A stretch of 41,110 nucleotides of DNA, taken from positions 1-41,110 of the forward strand of contig JAMFSK010000107.1 in NCBI GenBank assembly GCA_026225235.1. Reading direction: 5' to 3'. A model generated the notes under the pieces. That model did no database searches, was not told the DNA's origin, and saw only the letters and a program-made list of their open reading frames with translations. Each line of letters starts with the position of its first letter. The stretch's first letter is position 1. Positions 34,293 through 41,110 of this stretch are shown here, one piece after another. The translations under genes were made by a program, and so were the position numbers. This DNA is from Burkholderiales bacterium (GTDB lineage Bacteria; Pseudomonadota; Gammaproteobacteria; Burkholderiales; Burkholderiaceae).

Positions 34293-35486
34293 ATGACTCC
34301 ACGCCAATTCTTCTTCGCCCCGATCGTCCTGCCGCGCTACAACCGGCGCAACGACCAGAAGTTTCTCGTCGGCGCGGCCTCGCACAAGGTCAGCGGGATG
34401 ACAGCGGGTGTACGCAGCCAGGCGAGTCCGTCGATCATCGTCAGTTCGCCGATCGTCACGGGGAGCCGCGGGCCGCGTCACTTCGGCAGTTTCGTTTGCC
34501 GCGACCAGCGGCTCGCCTGTGCTTACCTGCCGGCTATTAGCTTGCGCGGACTCAATCGCGTGTTCGCCGCCTTCGTCTATCTCGGCTTCGCGGTGCGGCG
34601 CATCCGGGCCGGCGACGGCGTGGTGTTCTACAACTACTTTCCCGAATACGTACCGGCAGCCCTATTCCTGCGCTGGCGGCTTGGCCGCGACAAGGTCGTG
34701 ATGGATCTCGAAGACGGCCCGCGTGCCGACGAGAAGACCCTGCGCGGTTATGTGAACCGACTCAGCCTGCGACTGATGTCACGCGTATGCAGCCCGCGTG
34801 CGATCGTCGTCTCGCAGCAGCTCGCCGAGGTGATGCGCATCGACGATGCTTGCGTGGTCAACGGCGTGTCGCCGGATACGCAGCCGCAACGTGCCGCGTT
34901 CGGCAAACCGGTGACCTTTCTCTATGGCGGCTCGATCGAGTCGGGCACGGGCCTCGATCTTTTTGCCGCAGCCTTGCGCGAGCTCGCGCTGACGCGGCCG
35001 GAACTCGGGCCCCGCATGCATTTCGTCGTCACCGGCTACGGTGGTGGTGCGGAGTTGTCGCTCCTCTCGCAAGAGCTCGCCGTGCAGGGTTTCAGGCTCG
35101 ACGTCCGCCAAGACATCGGCCCGGACGAGTACCAGCGGATTCTCGCGCGTGCCGACGTCGGCCTGTCGCTGAGGCTGCCGGGTGACGTGCTCAATGCGAC
35201 GACGTTTCCGTCAAAGGTCATCGAGCTCGCGAGCAATGGCCTGCTCCTGCTCACGACGGACATCAGCGACATCTCCTTGCTGTTCGACGGCGACACGGCG
35301 GCGATCCTTCCCGAAGCGAACCCTGTCTTGCTCGCGAAGCAACTCGCCGCGATTGCCGCCGATCCGCCGCGTTATGAACGTATTGCTGCGGCTGGACAGC
35401 AGCGCATCGTCGAGCAGTGCAGCCGCCACTCCGTTGGCCGCCGCCTGGTCGAATTCCTCGGTACCACTCCTGTGCTCAATACATGA
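34293..35486 (+). CDS. Glycosyltransferase, GT4-like
   Basis: 397 residues, GT-B fold. The N-terminal domain (about 1-190) includes a long loop, and GDGVVFYNYFPEYVPAALFLRW is a GT4-type acceptor-domain segment. The C-terminal domain begins at PVTFLYGGSIESGTGLDLF and carries GYGGGAELSLL, RADVGLSLRLPGD and FPSKVIELASNGLLLLTTD, where the family has its donor-binding Glu. It is less canonical than the two later GT4 genes and may use an unusual donor. AAGGA lies before the ATG. The stop overlaps the next start (ATGA). Confidence 0.85.
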   Translation: MTPRQFFFAPIVLPRYNRRNDQKFLVGAASHKVSGMTAGVRSQASPSIIVSSPIVTGSRGPRHFGSFVCRDQRLACAYLPAISLRGLNRVFAAFVYLGFAVRRIRAGDGVVFYNYFPEYVPAALFLRWRLGRDKVVMDLEDGPRADEKTLRGYVNRLSLRLMSRVCSPRAIVVSQQLAEVMRIDDACVVNGVSPDTQPQRAAFGKPVTFLYGGSIESGTGLDLFAAALRELALTRPELGPRMHFVVTGYGGGAELSLLSQELAVQGFRLDVRQDIGPDEYQRILARADVGLSLRLPGDVLNATTFPSKVIELASNGLLLLTTDISDISLLFDGDTAAILPEANPVLLAKQLAAIAADPPRYERIAAAGQQRIVEQCSRHSVGRRLVEFLGTTPVLNT

Positions 35487-35998
35487 TGAAGCGCATTCTC
35501 GGTGTCCTGCGTAACCCCGTCGCCAACCTCGCCCTCGCGGTGTTGCCCGCGACGCGATGTTTCGCATTCAAGCGCACGTTGCTGAACGCGCTGGGCTTCG
35601 AGATCGGCGCCGGCTGCAAGCTGACCGGCGGCGTCAAGTTTTATGGCCGGGGTCGGATTGCCATCGGCGCCGACACCTGGATCGGGCTCGGCGTGCTGTT
35701 TATCGTCGCGCCGGACGCCGAGATTGTGATCGGTGCGCGTTGCGACATCGCGCCTCGCGTGATCTTTCACACCGGTTCACACCGGATCGGCGACCAGCAG
35801 CGGCGCGCGGGTGAAGGTTACTCGCAGCCGATCACGATCGCCGACGGCAGTTGGGTCGGCACCAACTCGGTGGTGCTTGGCGGCTCGTGTGTGGGCAGTG
35901 CGTCGATCCTTGCCGCGGGCGCGACCTTGCTGGCCGGCAACTATCCGGCCGACACCCTGCTCGCCGGTTGCCCGGCGACCATCAAGCGAGCGCTCTGA
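35483..35998 (+). CDS. Hexapeptide-repeat acetyltransferase (left-handed beta-helix)
   Basis: 171 residues (MMKRIL; 35486 is an equally possible start). Hexapeptide repeats run through IGAGCKLTGGVKFYGRGRIAI, IGLGVLFIV, ITIADGSWVGTNSVVLGG and SASILAAGATLLAG. HTGSHRIGDQQRRAGEGY is the catalytic-His-type loop. The start overlaps the upstream GT stop by four bases (ATGA) and the stop overlaps the next gene by one base, so translation is coupled. It probably acetylates one sugar of the repeat unit on the cytoplasmic side. This makes three candidate acyltransferases in the locus. Confidence 0.9.
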   Translation: MMKRILGVLRNPVANLALAVLPATRCFAFKRTLLNALGFEIGAGCKLTGGVKFYGRGRIAIGADTWIGLGVLFIVAPDAEIVIGARCDIAPRVIFHTGSHRIGDQQRRAGEGYSQPITIADGSWVGTNSVVLGGSCVGSASILAAGATLLAGNYPADTLLAGCPATIKRAL

Positions 35999-37131
35999 TG
36001 AACACGCCCTCGACCATGTACTCGCAGATCATCTTCTGGGAGCCGTGCGTCTCTCCCCACAAGTCCGCGTTTATCAATGCGGTCGCCCAACAACTGGGGG
36101 CGGGCGTACAGGTGAGCTGTGTGGCGCACGAAGGCGTGCCCGAGGCACGCCAGGCACTCGGGTGGGGTGACGGCTCGACCTCGCTGCCGCCGACCGTCGT
36201 CGCGCCCAACGACGAGGAGATCGCCGCGATCGTGAGCCGGGGCGGCGACACCTGCCTGCATGTGTTTTCCGGGATTCGCTGGTTTCGCACCCTGACGACG
36301 GCACTGAATGTCGTGAAGCGTGACCGGCGCCCGTTCGCGATCATGTCGGAGCCGCGCGACAACGCGGGTCTGGCGGGTGCGGTGCGCTTCGTCCAGTCGT
36401 GGGCGACCGAAGCTGCGTTACGACGTCAGGCACAGTTTGTCCTCGCAATCGGCCGTCATGGGCCGCCGTGGTTCCGTTCAGTCGGCTATCGACGGGATCG
36501 CGTTTTTCCCTTCGCCTACTTTCTGCCTCCCCCAGCCGAGCTCGACGCACAGCGCACGACTGCTGCGCAACTGCGCATCGCCTATGTCGGGAGGCTGATC
36601 GAGAAAAAAGGCGTGCAATTCCTGTTGCCCGCGGTCCAGGCACTCGAACGACCGGCCCGGCTCACGCTGATCGGCGCGGGCGATCTGCGCGACACCCTCG
36701 TGGCACAGGCCAATGAAAACGGCGTCGACACCGAGTTCTGCGGTGTGCTGCCCATTGAACAAGTGCAGCGCCGCATGCTCGATTTCGATGTGCTTGTGCT
36801 GCCCTCGATCAGCAAGGACGACGGCTGGGGGGCGGTGGTCAGCGAAGCATTGATGGCGGGCGCCGCCGTGGTGGCATCGAATTGCGCGGGGGCCTCGATC
36901 CTGCTCGACAGCCCGCGCAACGGCCGCGTGGTGCGGCCCGGTGACAGCCTCGCGATCACCACCGCGATCAACGACCTCGAACGCAGCGGCGCACTCACCC
37001 CGCGTGCACGCAAGACCCGCAGCAAGTGGGCCCATGAACGGCTGACCGCCCGCGCGGGCGCCTCGTATTTCGAGCAGATTGTCAGGCACCGGATGGGTGC
37101 CGCCCAGCGACCGAAGGAGTTCTACTTGTGA
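35998..37131 (+). CDS. Glycosyltransferase family 4
   Basis: 377 residues from MNTPSTMYSQIIFWEP. The frame is open upstream, but the TGATG overlap with the acetyltransferase stop marks this start. The GT-B C-terminal half is classical: RIAYVGRLIEKKGVQFLLPAVQAL, LTLIGAGDLRDTLVAQA, MLDFDVLVLPS, and GWGAVVSEALMAGAAVVAS with the E-x7-E type motif. Its donor is not predictable. The last four bases overlap the GTG start of the next gene (GTGA). Confidence 0.92.
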   Translation: MNTPSTMYSQIIFWEPCVSPHKSAFINAVAQQLGAGVQVSCVAHEGVPEARQALGWGDGSTSLPPTVVAPNDEEIAAIVSRGGDTCLHVFSGIRWFRTLTTALNVVKRDRRPFAIMSEPRDNAGLAGAVRFVQSWATEAALRRQAQFVLAIGRHGPPWFRSVGYRRDRVFPFAYFLPPPAELDAQRTTAAQLRIAYVGRLIEKKGVQFLLPAVQALERPARLTLIGAGDLRDTLVAQANENGVDTEFCGVLPIEQVQRRMLDFDVLVLPSISKDDGWGAVVSEALMAGAAVVASNCAGASILLDSPRNGRVVRPGDSLAITTAINDLERSGALTPRARKTRSKWAHERLTARAGASYFEQIVRHRMGAAQRPKEFYL

Positions 37132-38525
37132 ACCCGCTCAATTCACCGAACCCGCATGACGGGCAGCCCCATGCCGGCGATGCCGGGCACCGGGCCCCTG
37201 GCGCGCCCGGCGTACGCGATCCGCTGGCAGTCTCACTGCCTCCGGTCGCCGCGGCGTTTGCGCTGCGTCGTGCCGGCGTGGTCGCCCCGACCCCGCGCAT
37301 GGGCGCGGTGGCCTTGCCGCTCGCCGGCCTGCCCATTTCCGCTGCGACGCGCCGGCCCCTGCGCGTGTTGCATATCCTCCCTTCGCTCGACCCGCGCATG
37401 GGTGGCGTAGCCGAGGCCGTGGTCCAACTCGTCCGGCATATGACGCCGCTCGGTTGCACCAGTGAAGTCATCACGCTCGATTCGCCTGACGGACCGGCAT
37501 TCGATCACGTCGATGCCACCGTGCATCGCGTCGGTCCGGGCCGCGGCTTCTACGGGCTGAGCCTGCCGCTCGTGCGCTGGCTGCGCGCGAACCGCGCGCG
37601 TTTCGATGGCTTCGTGGTCCACGGAATCTGGCAGTTCCACAGCTTTGCCGCGTGGTCCGGCGTCGTCGGATCGAGCACGCCGCTCTTTGTGTTTCCCCAT
37701 GGCATGCTCGATCCGTGGTTCCAGCACACCTACCCGAAAAAGCATCTCAAGAAACGCGTGTATTGGGCACTCCTTGAACAGTGGGTCTTCAATCGCGCCG
37801 AACGCGTGTTGTTCACCTGCGAGACCGAACTCGAACTCGCGCGCCGCCCCTTCCTCAGCCCTCGCCACCGACTCACCGTCAACGGCTTCGGCATTGATTC
37901 GGTGCCCGACGACGCAGACATCTCGGCTGAAGCGTTCCGCGAGGCCTTCCCCGCGGTGCGCAACAAACGCGTACTTCTGTTTCTCTCGCGCATTCACGAG
38001 AAAAAAGGCTGCGACCTGCTAATCGATGCATTCGCCGCAGTCGCGAAGTATGATCAGGACTTGTGCCTCGTCATCGCCGGCCCCGGCGAACCTGCGCTGA
38101 TCGAGCGGCTCAAGCAGGAAGCCGCACAGCGTGGCCTCGGCGGCCGGATCGTTTGGACGGGCATGCTCGGCGGAGCCCTTAAATGGGGGGCGCTGCGCGC
38201 CGCGGAAGTCTTTGTGCTGCCGTCTCACCAGGAGAACTTCGGTATCGCCGTCGTTGAAGCCATGGCCTCGCACACGCCGGTCATCATCACCGACAAGGTC
38301 AATATCTGGCGCGAGATCGAGACTGACGGCGGCGGCTGGGTCTGCAGCGATACGCGCGAGAGTGTCACCGATGCGCTGCGACGCTGGGCGTTCGAGACCA
38401 CGCCCGCCTCGCGCGAAGCGATGCGCGAGTCGGCTTTTTCGTGTTACCAGCGTCACTTCAGGATCGAAGCCGCCGCGCGGCAACTGGTCAGCAACATCAG
38501 TCTCGCGAATTCTGGGAGTCAATAG
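37128..38525 (+). CDS. Glycosyltransferase family 4 with N-terminal Ala/Pro-rich extension
   Basis: 465 residues. The GTG start has AAGGAG 8 bp upstream and overlaps the preceding stop (GTGA). About 76 residues of low-complexity Ala/Pro/Gly sequence precede the GT-B fold, which opens at RPLRVLHILPSLDPRMGGVAEAV. Further motifs are HGIWQFHS, FPHGMLDPWFQ, LFLSRIHEKKGCDLLIDAFA, IAGPGEP, and the donor motif NFGIAVVEAMASHTPVIITD. The extension is unusual; a shorter start after it (for example an ATG near 37299) is possible, but the ribosome site favours the long form. Donor and acceptor are unknown. Confidence 0.9.
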   Translation: MNPLNSPNPHDGQPHAGDAGHRAPGAPGVRDPLAVSLPPVAAAFALRRAGVVAPTPRMGAVALPLAGLPISAATRRPLRVLHILPSLDPRMGGVAEAVVQLVRHMTPLGCTSEVITLDSPDGPAFDHVDATVHRVGPGRGFYGLSLPLVRWLRANRARFDGFVVHGIWQFHSFAAWSGVVGSSTPLFVFPHGMLDPWFQHTYPKKHLKKRVYWALLEQWVFNRAERVLFTCETELELARRPFLSPRHRLTVNGFGIDSVPDDADISAEAFREAFPAVRNKRVLLFLSRIHEKKGCDLLIDAFAAVAKYDQDLCLVIAGPGEPALIERLKQEAAQRGLGGRIVWTGMLGGALKWGALRAAEVFVLPSHQENFGIAVVEAMASHTPVIITDKVNIWREIETDGGGWVCSDTRESVTDALRRWAFETTPASREAMRESAFSCYQRHFRIEAAARQLVSNISLANSGSQ

Positions 38526-38529
38526 CCGT

Positions 38530-39087
38530 ATGGAAGGACTGAAGGGTTGGACGATGGGTCGTGCGGGTGTCTCCGTGCGTTGCGCTTGCGCAGCCGCGGC
38601 GGTGAGCCTGTTCGCGCCCGTCGCGGCGCACGCGCAAGGCAGCGGACTGAGCCAGAACAGCGGTGGTGGCCTGTCGGGCTCGAGTTCCAAAGGGATGGGT
38701 TCGTCCAGCGGCACCGGCCTGTCGGGCGGCGGTGGACTGGGCAGCGCGGGCGGCATGTCGTCCGGCGGGGCATCGGGAGGAATGGGGCTCAAGGGATCGA
38801 GCGGCGGTTCGGCCAGCTCGGGCGGCGCCCTGGGCTCGTCGAAAAACGGTGGCCCGCAGGTCGGTTCGATTCCGCATATGTCGACGCCCGCCACCTCGAT
38901 GCCAGGCACGCACAAACTGAAGAAGACACCGAAGATCACCAGCCAGTCGACCTCATCGGCCAGCCTGCCGAGCCAATGGGACTACAGCTATGGTGCGGAT
39001 CAGCTCGGCCGCTCCGGGTCGATCTACGACTCGAACTACAAGTCGACCACGGACAACTACCAGTACGGCGCGACAGAAGAGAAGTAA
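38530..39087 (+). CDS. Secreted Gly/Ser-rich low-complexity protein
   Basis: 185 residues (ATG at 38530; the in-frame ATG at 38554 also gives a good signal peptide). The signal runs to APVAAHA. The first ~90 mature residues are mostly Gly and Ser with Met (GMGSSSGTGLSGGGGLG). A Thr/Lys/Ser stretch follows, and then a Tyr/Asp/Ser tail (QWDYSYGADQLGRSGS). No known domain. It starts 4 bp after the last GT, so it appears to be the final gene of the EPS operon and not a stray. It may be a matrix or envelope component that works with the polysaccharide. Confidence 0.75.
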   Translation: MEGLKGWTMGRAGVSVRCACAAAAVSLFAPVAAHAQGSGLSQNSGGGLSGSSSKGMGSSSGTGLSGGGGLGSAGGMSSGGASGGMGLKGSSGGSASSGGALGSSKNGGPQVGSIPHMSTPATSMPGTHKLKKTPKITSQSTSSASLPSQWDYSYGADQLGRSGSIYDSNYKSTTDNYQYGATEEK

Positions 39088-39207
39088 AGCAGAGGGAAGC
39101 AAGCGCTCTGGGGAAGGCCGCTCGATGATGGGACCTTTCGAGCAGACCTCAGAACTCTGCGTGCCGGCTGGACTGAGAAGTCAGCGCCCCGGCTAGAACT
39201 CGGAAGT

Positions 39208-39226
39208 CAGCGCCCGGCGGGCGCTG
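39208..39226. terminator. Probable terminator between convergent EPS units
   Basis: The stem CAGCGCCC (39208-39215) and GGGCGCTG (39219-39226) with loop GGC is followed by TTTA. The U-run is short. It lies between the Gly/Ser-rich gene (+) and wcaF (-). Just before it, a GTCAGCGCCC motif occurs twice (about 39179 and 39206). Confidence 0.5.
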
Positions 39227-39244
39227 TTTAGCCGCCGAAGAAGA

Positions 39245-39895
39245 TCAGCGCGTGCTGACCACGCGAGCCTTGATCGGACGCGCCGGGTTGCCCACATAGA
39301 CGAAGCCCTTCTGCAACGAGCGCAGCACAGTGCTGCGCGCGCCAACCACGACGCCATCGGCGATCGTGACGCCAGGCGCCACAAAAACATCCGAAGCGAT
39401 CCAGACCTGGGTGCCGATGCGCACCGGCCGGCCGCGAATCGCGAAATCCGTCGACTGATAATCATGATCGCCCGCGCAGATATACGACTTCTGCGAGACG
39501 ACTGAATGCGCGCCGATATCGATTTCGCCCAGCGAATACAAGGTCACCTCATCGCCGATCCAGGCGTGATCGCCAATCGTGACCTTCCACGGATAGGTGA
39601 CACGCACCGTCGGTCGAATGATCGCGCCGACGCCTACTTGCGCGCCAAACCAGCGCAGCAACATGCGCCGCCAGCCATAGGCGATCTGCGGCGAAGGGCG
39701 GAACAACAAGGCATGCACCACCCACCACAGCTGGACATACCAGCCCGGCCGCCCGCGAAAACCGGGCGGCACCTTGAACAGGGACAGGTCCTGGTAACGC
39801 CCGTGCTCGGTGATGGCCTCGATATCGGCCGTCACCGGACTCTCGGGCTCAGACACCTCGACCGAGCGCTGCATCACCCGCCCCTGCCAGCTCAT
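39245..39895 (-). CDS. wcaF: WcaF-type colanic-acid-like acetyltransferase
   Basis: 216 residues. A left-handed beta-helix acetyltransferase: [51 protein letters not shown], the loop with catalytic His in [12 protein letters not shown], and [27 protein letters not shown]. WcaF in E. coli acetylates a fucosyl residue of colanic acid. It overlaps the fcl stop by four bases (ATGA), so fucose synthesis and an acetyltransferase are coupled, which supports a fucose-acetylating role here too. This is inference from family and context. Confidence 0.9.
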   Translation of the reverse strand: MSWQGRVMQRSVEVSEPESPVTADIEAITEHGRYQDLSLFKVPPGFRGRPGWYVQLWWVVHALLFRPSPQIAYGWRRMLLRWFGAQVGVGAIIRPTVRVTYPWKVTIGDHAWIGDEVTLYSLGEIDIGAHSVVSQKSYICAGDHDYQSTDFAIRGRPVRIGTQVWIASDVFVAPGVTIADGVVVGARSTVLRSLQKGFVYVGNPARPIKARVVSTR

Positions 39896-40869
39896 TGCGC
39901 GACGGCCAGCGCTTCGGCGTCGAGGAAGGCCTCGTATGCCGATGCAAGCCCCTCTTCGAGCATGATCCGCGGTTCCCAGCCGAGCGACGCCAGCTTCTCG
40001 CTGCTCATGAGCTTGCGCGGCGTGCCGTCGGGTTTGGTCAGATCGTGTTCGATGCGTCCCGTATAACCCACCACCCGCGCCACCATCTGCGCAATTTCCA
40101 GCACGGTGTAGTCAACCGAGGAACCGACATTCAGATGCGAGCAACGCGGCGAGGCCACCGAGTAGTACACATTCTTCGGCACGTTCATCGTCAGCACGCA
40201 AGCCGACGCGAGATCGTCGACATGCAGGAACTCGCGGCGAACCTGCCCCGTGCCCCAGAGCAGCGTGCTCGCCGCACCGCTTTCCTTCGCTTCATGGAAG
40301 CGACGGATCAGCGCGGGAATCACATGGCTGTTGACCGGGTGATAGTTGTCGCCCGGGCCGTAGAGATTGGTCGGCATCAGGCTGCGGTAGTCAACGCCAT
40401 ACTGCCGGTTATACGACTCGCACAGTTTGATGCCGGCGATCTTGGCCACCGCGTACGGTTCGTTGGTCTCCTCGAGCGCGCCGGTCAGCAGAGCCTCTTC
40501 GACGATCGGCTGAGGGGCGAGTTTCGGATAGATGCATGACGAGCCGAGGAACATCAGATGTTCGATGCCCGTCTGCGCGGCCTGATGAATCACATTCGAC
40601 TCGATCATCAGGTTGCGATAGATGAACTGACCCGGATAGGTGTCGTTCGCGTGGATACCGCCCACGCGCGCCGCAGCGAGGTAGACGTGGTCGATCCGCT
40701 GCGCGGTAAAGAAATCGCGCACCGCGGCCTGGTTGGTCAGGTCGAGCTCGCTCGAACGGCGCACCACGATCTCGGCGTTACCGTCGGCCTCGATCCGGCG
40801 CACGATCGCTGAACCGACCATGCCGTTATGGCCGGCGACAAATACCCGCTTCTTCTTGGCTTGGGCCAT
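39892..40869 (-). CDS. fcl: GDP-L-fucose synthase
   Basis: 325 residues, full length. An SDR-type epimerase/reductase that turns GDP-4-keto-6-deoxy-mannose into GDP-L-fucose with NADPH. The nucleotide-binding [13 protein letters not shown], the LDL strand, [18 protein letters not shown] and the catalytic YAVAKI (Y-x3-K) are all visible, with [22 protein letters not shown] and [16 protein letters not shown] downstream. AGGAG lies 7 bp before the ATG and overlaps the end of gmd. It is the second of two steps after Gmd and supplies fucose for the EPS. Confidence 0.96.
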   Translation of the reverse strand: MAQAKKKRVFVAGHNGMVGSAIVRRIEADGNAEIVVRRSSELDLTNQAAVRDFFTAQRIDHVYLAAARVGGIHANDTYPGQFIYRNLMIESNVIHQAAQTGIEHLMFLGSSCIYPKLAPQPIVEEALLTGALEETNEPYAVAKIAGIKLCESYNRQYGVDYRSLMPTNLYGPGDNYHPVNSHVIPALIRRFHEAKESGAASTLLWGTGQVRREFLHVDDLASACVLTMNVPKNVYYSVASPRCSHLNVGSSVDYTVLEIAQMVARVVGYTGRIEHDLTKPDGTPRKLMSSEKLASLGWEPRIMLEEGLASAYEAFLDAEALAVAQ

Positions 40870-40873
40870 GGTC

Positions 40874-41110
40874 TTACTCCTGGCGTTCGAAGATCGGGAA
40901 TCCGTGTTCGCGAACCAGCGTGTCCTTGCGGGCTTCGGTCAGGTCGCTGATGGTCATCTCGCGCACGAGTTGTTCGAACGTGGTGCGGGGTTCCCAGCCG
41001 AGCTTTTCCTTCGCCTTGCTCGGGTCGCCGAGCAGGGTTTCGACTTCGGTCGGACGGTAATAGCGCGGATCGACTTCAACGACGACCTGGCCGACCTTCA
41101 CGCGCGGATC
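40874..41110 (-). CDS. gmd: GDP-mannose 4,6-dehydratase, C-terminal part (cut by window end)
   Basis: Only the last 78 residues are inside the window, from [17 protein letters not shown] through [21 protein letters not shown] and FEQLVREM to FPIFERQE. The RPTEVExLxGDxxKAKxxLGW block is the standard C-terminus of Gmd. It converts GDP-D-mannose to GDP-4-keto-6-deoxy-mannose for Fcl, whose gene starts 4 bp after its stop. The gene continues to the right of the window; catalytic residues cannot be examined. Confidence 0.93.
   Translation of the reverse strand, partial: DPRVKVGQVVVEVDPRYYRPTEVETLLGDPSKAKEKLGWEPRTTFEQLVREMTISDLTEARKDTLVREHGFPIFERQE

Noticed and set aside
33056..34294. 412-codon antisense frame over the wzy-like gene
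   Set aside because: The plus-strand frame encodes a clear polytopic membrane protein. The antisense product is a His/Arg/Glu/Gln-rich shadow.
39176..39218. Direct repeat of GTCAGCGCCC as an attachment site
   Set aside because: Only about 10-14 bases are shared, there are no mobile genes or integrase nearby, and the repeat is next to a terminator.
1..41110. CRISPR array, tRNA or rRNA genes, intact insertion sequence, defence system
   Set aside because: No regularly spaced repeats, cloverleaf-like sequences, transposase frames with terminal repeats or restriction/defence domains were seen anywhere in the window.

Overview
The window comes from a high-GC betaproteobacterial chromosome. It is most likely a member of the Burkholderiaceae (Burkholderia sensu lato). 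The evidence is the HemL, RibD/RibE, RibBA-RibH-NusB and second IF-1 protein types, the strong G/C third-position codon bias, and a bce/cepacian-like Wza-Wzb-Wzc block. No rRNA, tRNA, CRISPR array or intact insertion sequence was seen.

Left part (1-18.6 kb) is mostly housekeeping. A divergent GDPD-fold lipoprotein sits opposite a tightly packed hemL-ribD-ribE run (tetrapyrrole and riboflavin synthesis). A ~950-bp scrap region follows, with a decayed RelE/ParE-type toxin remnant and a second orphan C-terminal fragment, and then a membrane GGDEF-EAL protein. Riboflavin genes resume as ribBA-ribH-nusB-aminotransferase, so the rib genes appear split by an inserted segment. Next come a membrane-anchored lytic transglycosylase with a long, foldable 5' leader, ubiD, a small secreted PXPV-type protein, a YcgR-like PilZ protein, a methyl-accepting chemotaxis protein and a second-type IF-1.

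Right part (19.2-41.1 kb) is a Wzx/Wzy-type exopolysaccharide locus. A WcaJ-family initiating phosphotransferase is divergent from a GlxA/AraC-type regulator. The regulator leads a long plus-strand series: wza, wzb, wzc, a secreted beta-helix protein, an OafA-type acyltransferase, wzx, a GT2, a wzy-like polymerase, a GT4, a hexapeptide acetyltransferase, two more GT4s and a secreted Gly/Ser-rich protein. Convergent to these is wcaF-fcl-gmd (gmd cut by the window edge), which supplies GDP-L-fucose and another acetyltransferase. The expected product is an acetylated, fucose-containing (colanic-acid/cepacian-like) polysaccharide.

The most interesting inference is regulatory. Sequences resembling FliA (sigma-28) promoters, with an 11-bp spacer, precede three separate genes: the GGDEF-EAL protein, the PilZ protein and the chemoreceptor. 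This would make a flagellar-regulon cyclic-di-GMP module lying next to an exopolysaccharide locus, a plausible motility-to-matrix switch. Other points of interest are a GDPD-like protein lacking several catalytic residues, a 320-nt structured leader, a large perfect hairpin downstream of wcaJ, and a carbohydrate-active-looking beta-helix protein inside the EPS operon.
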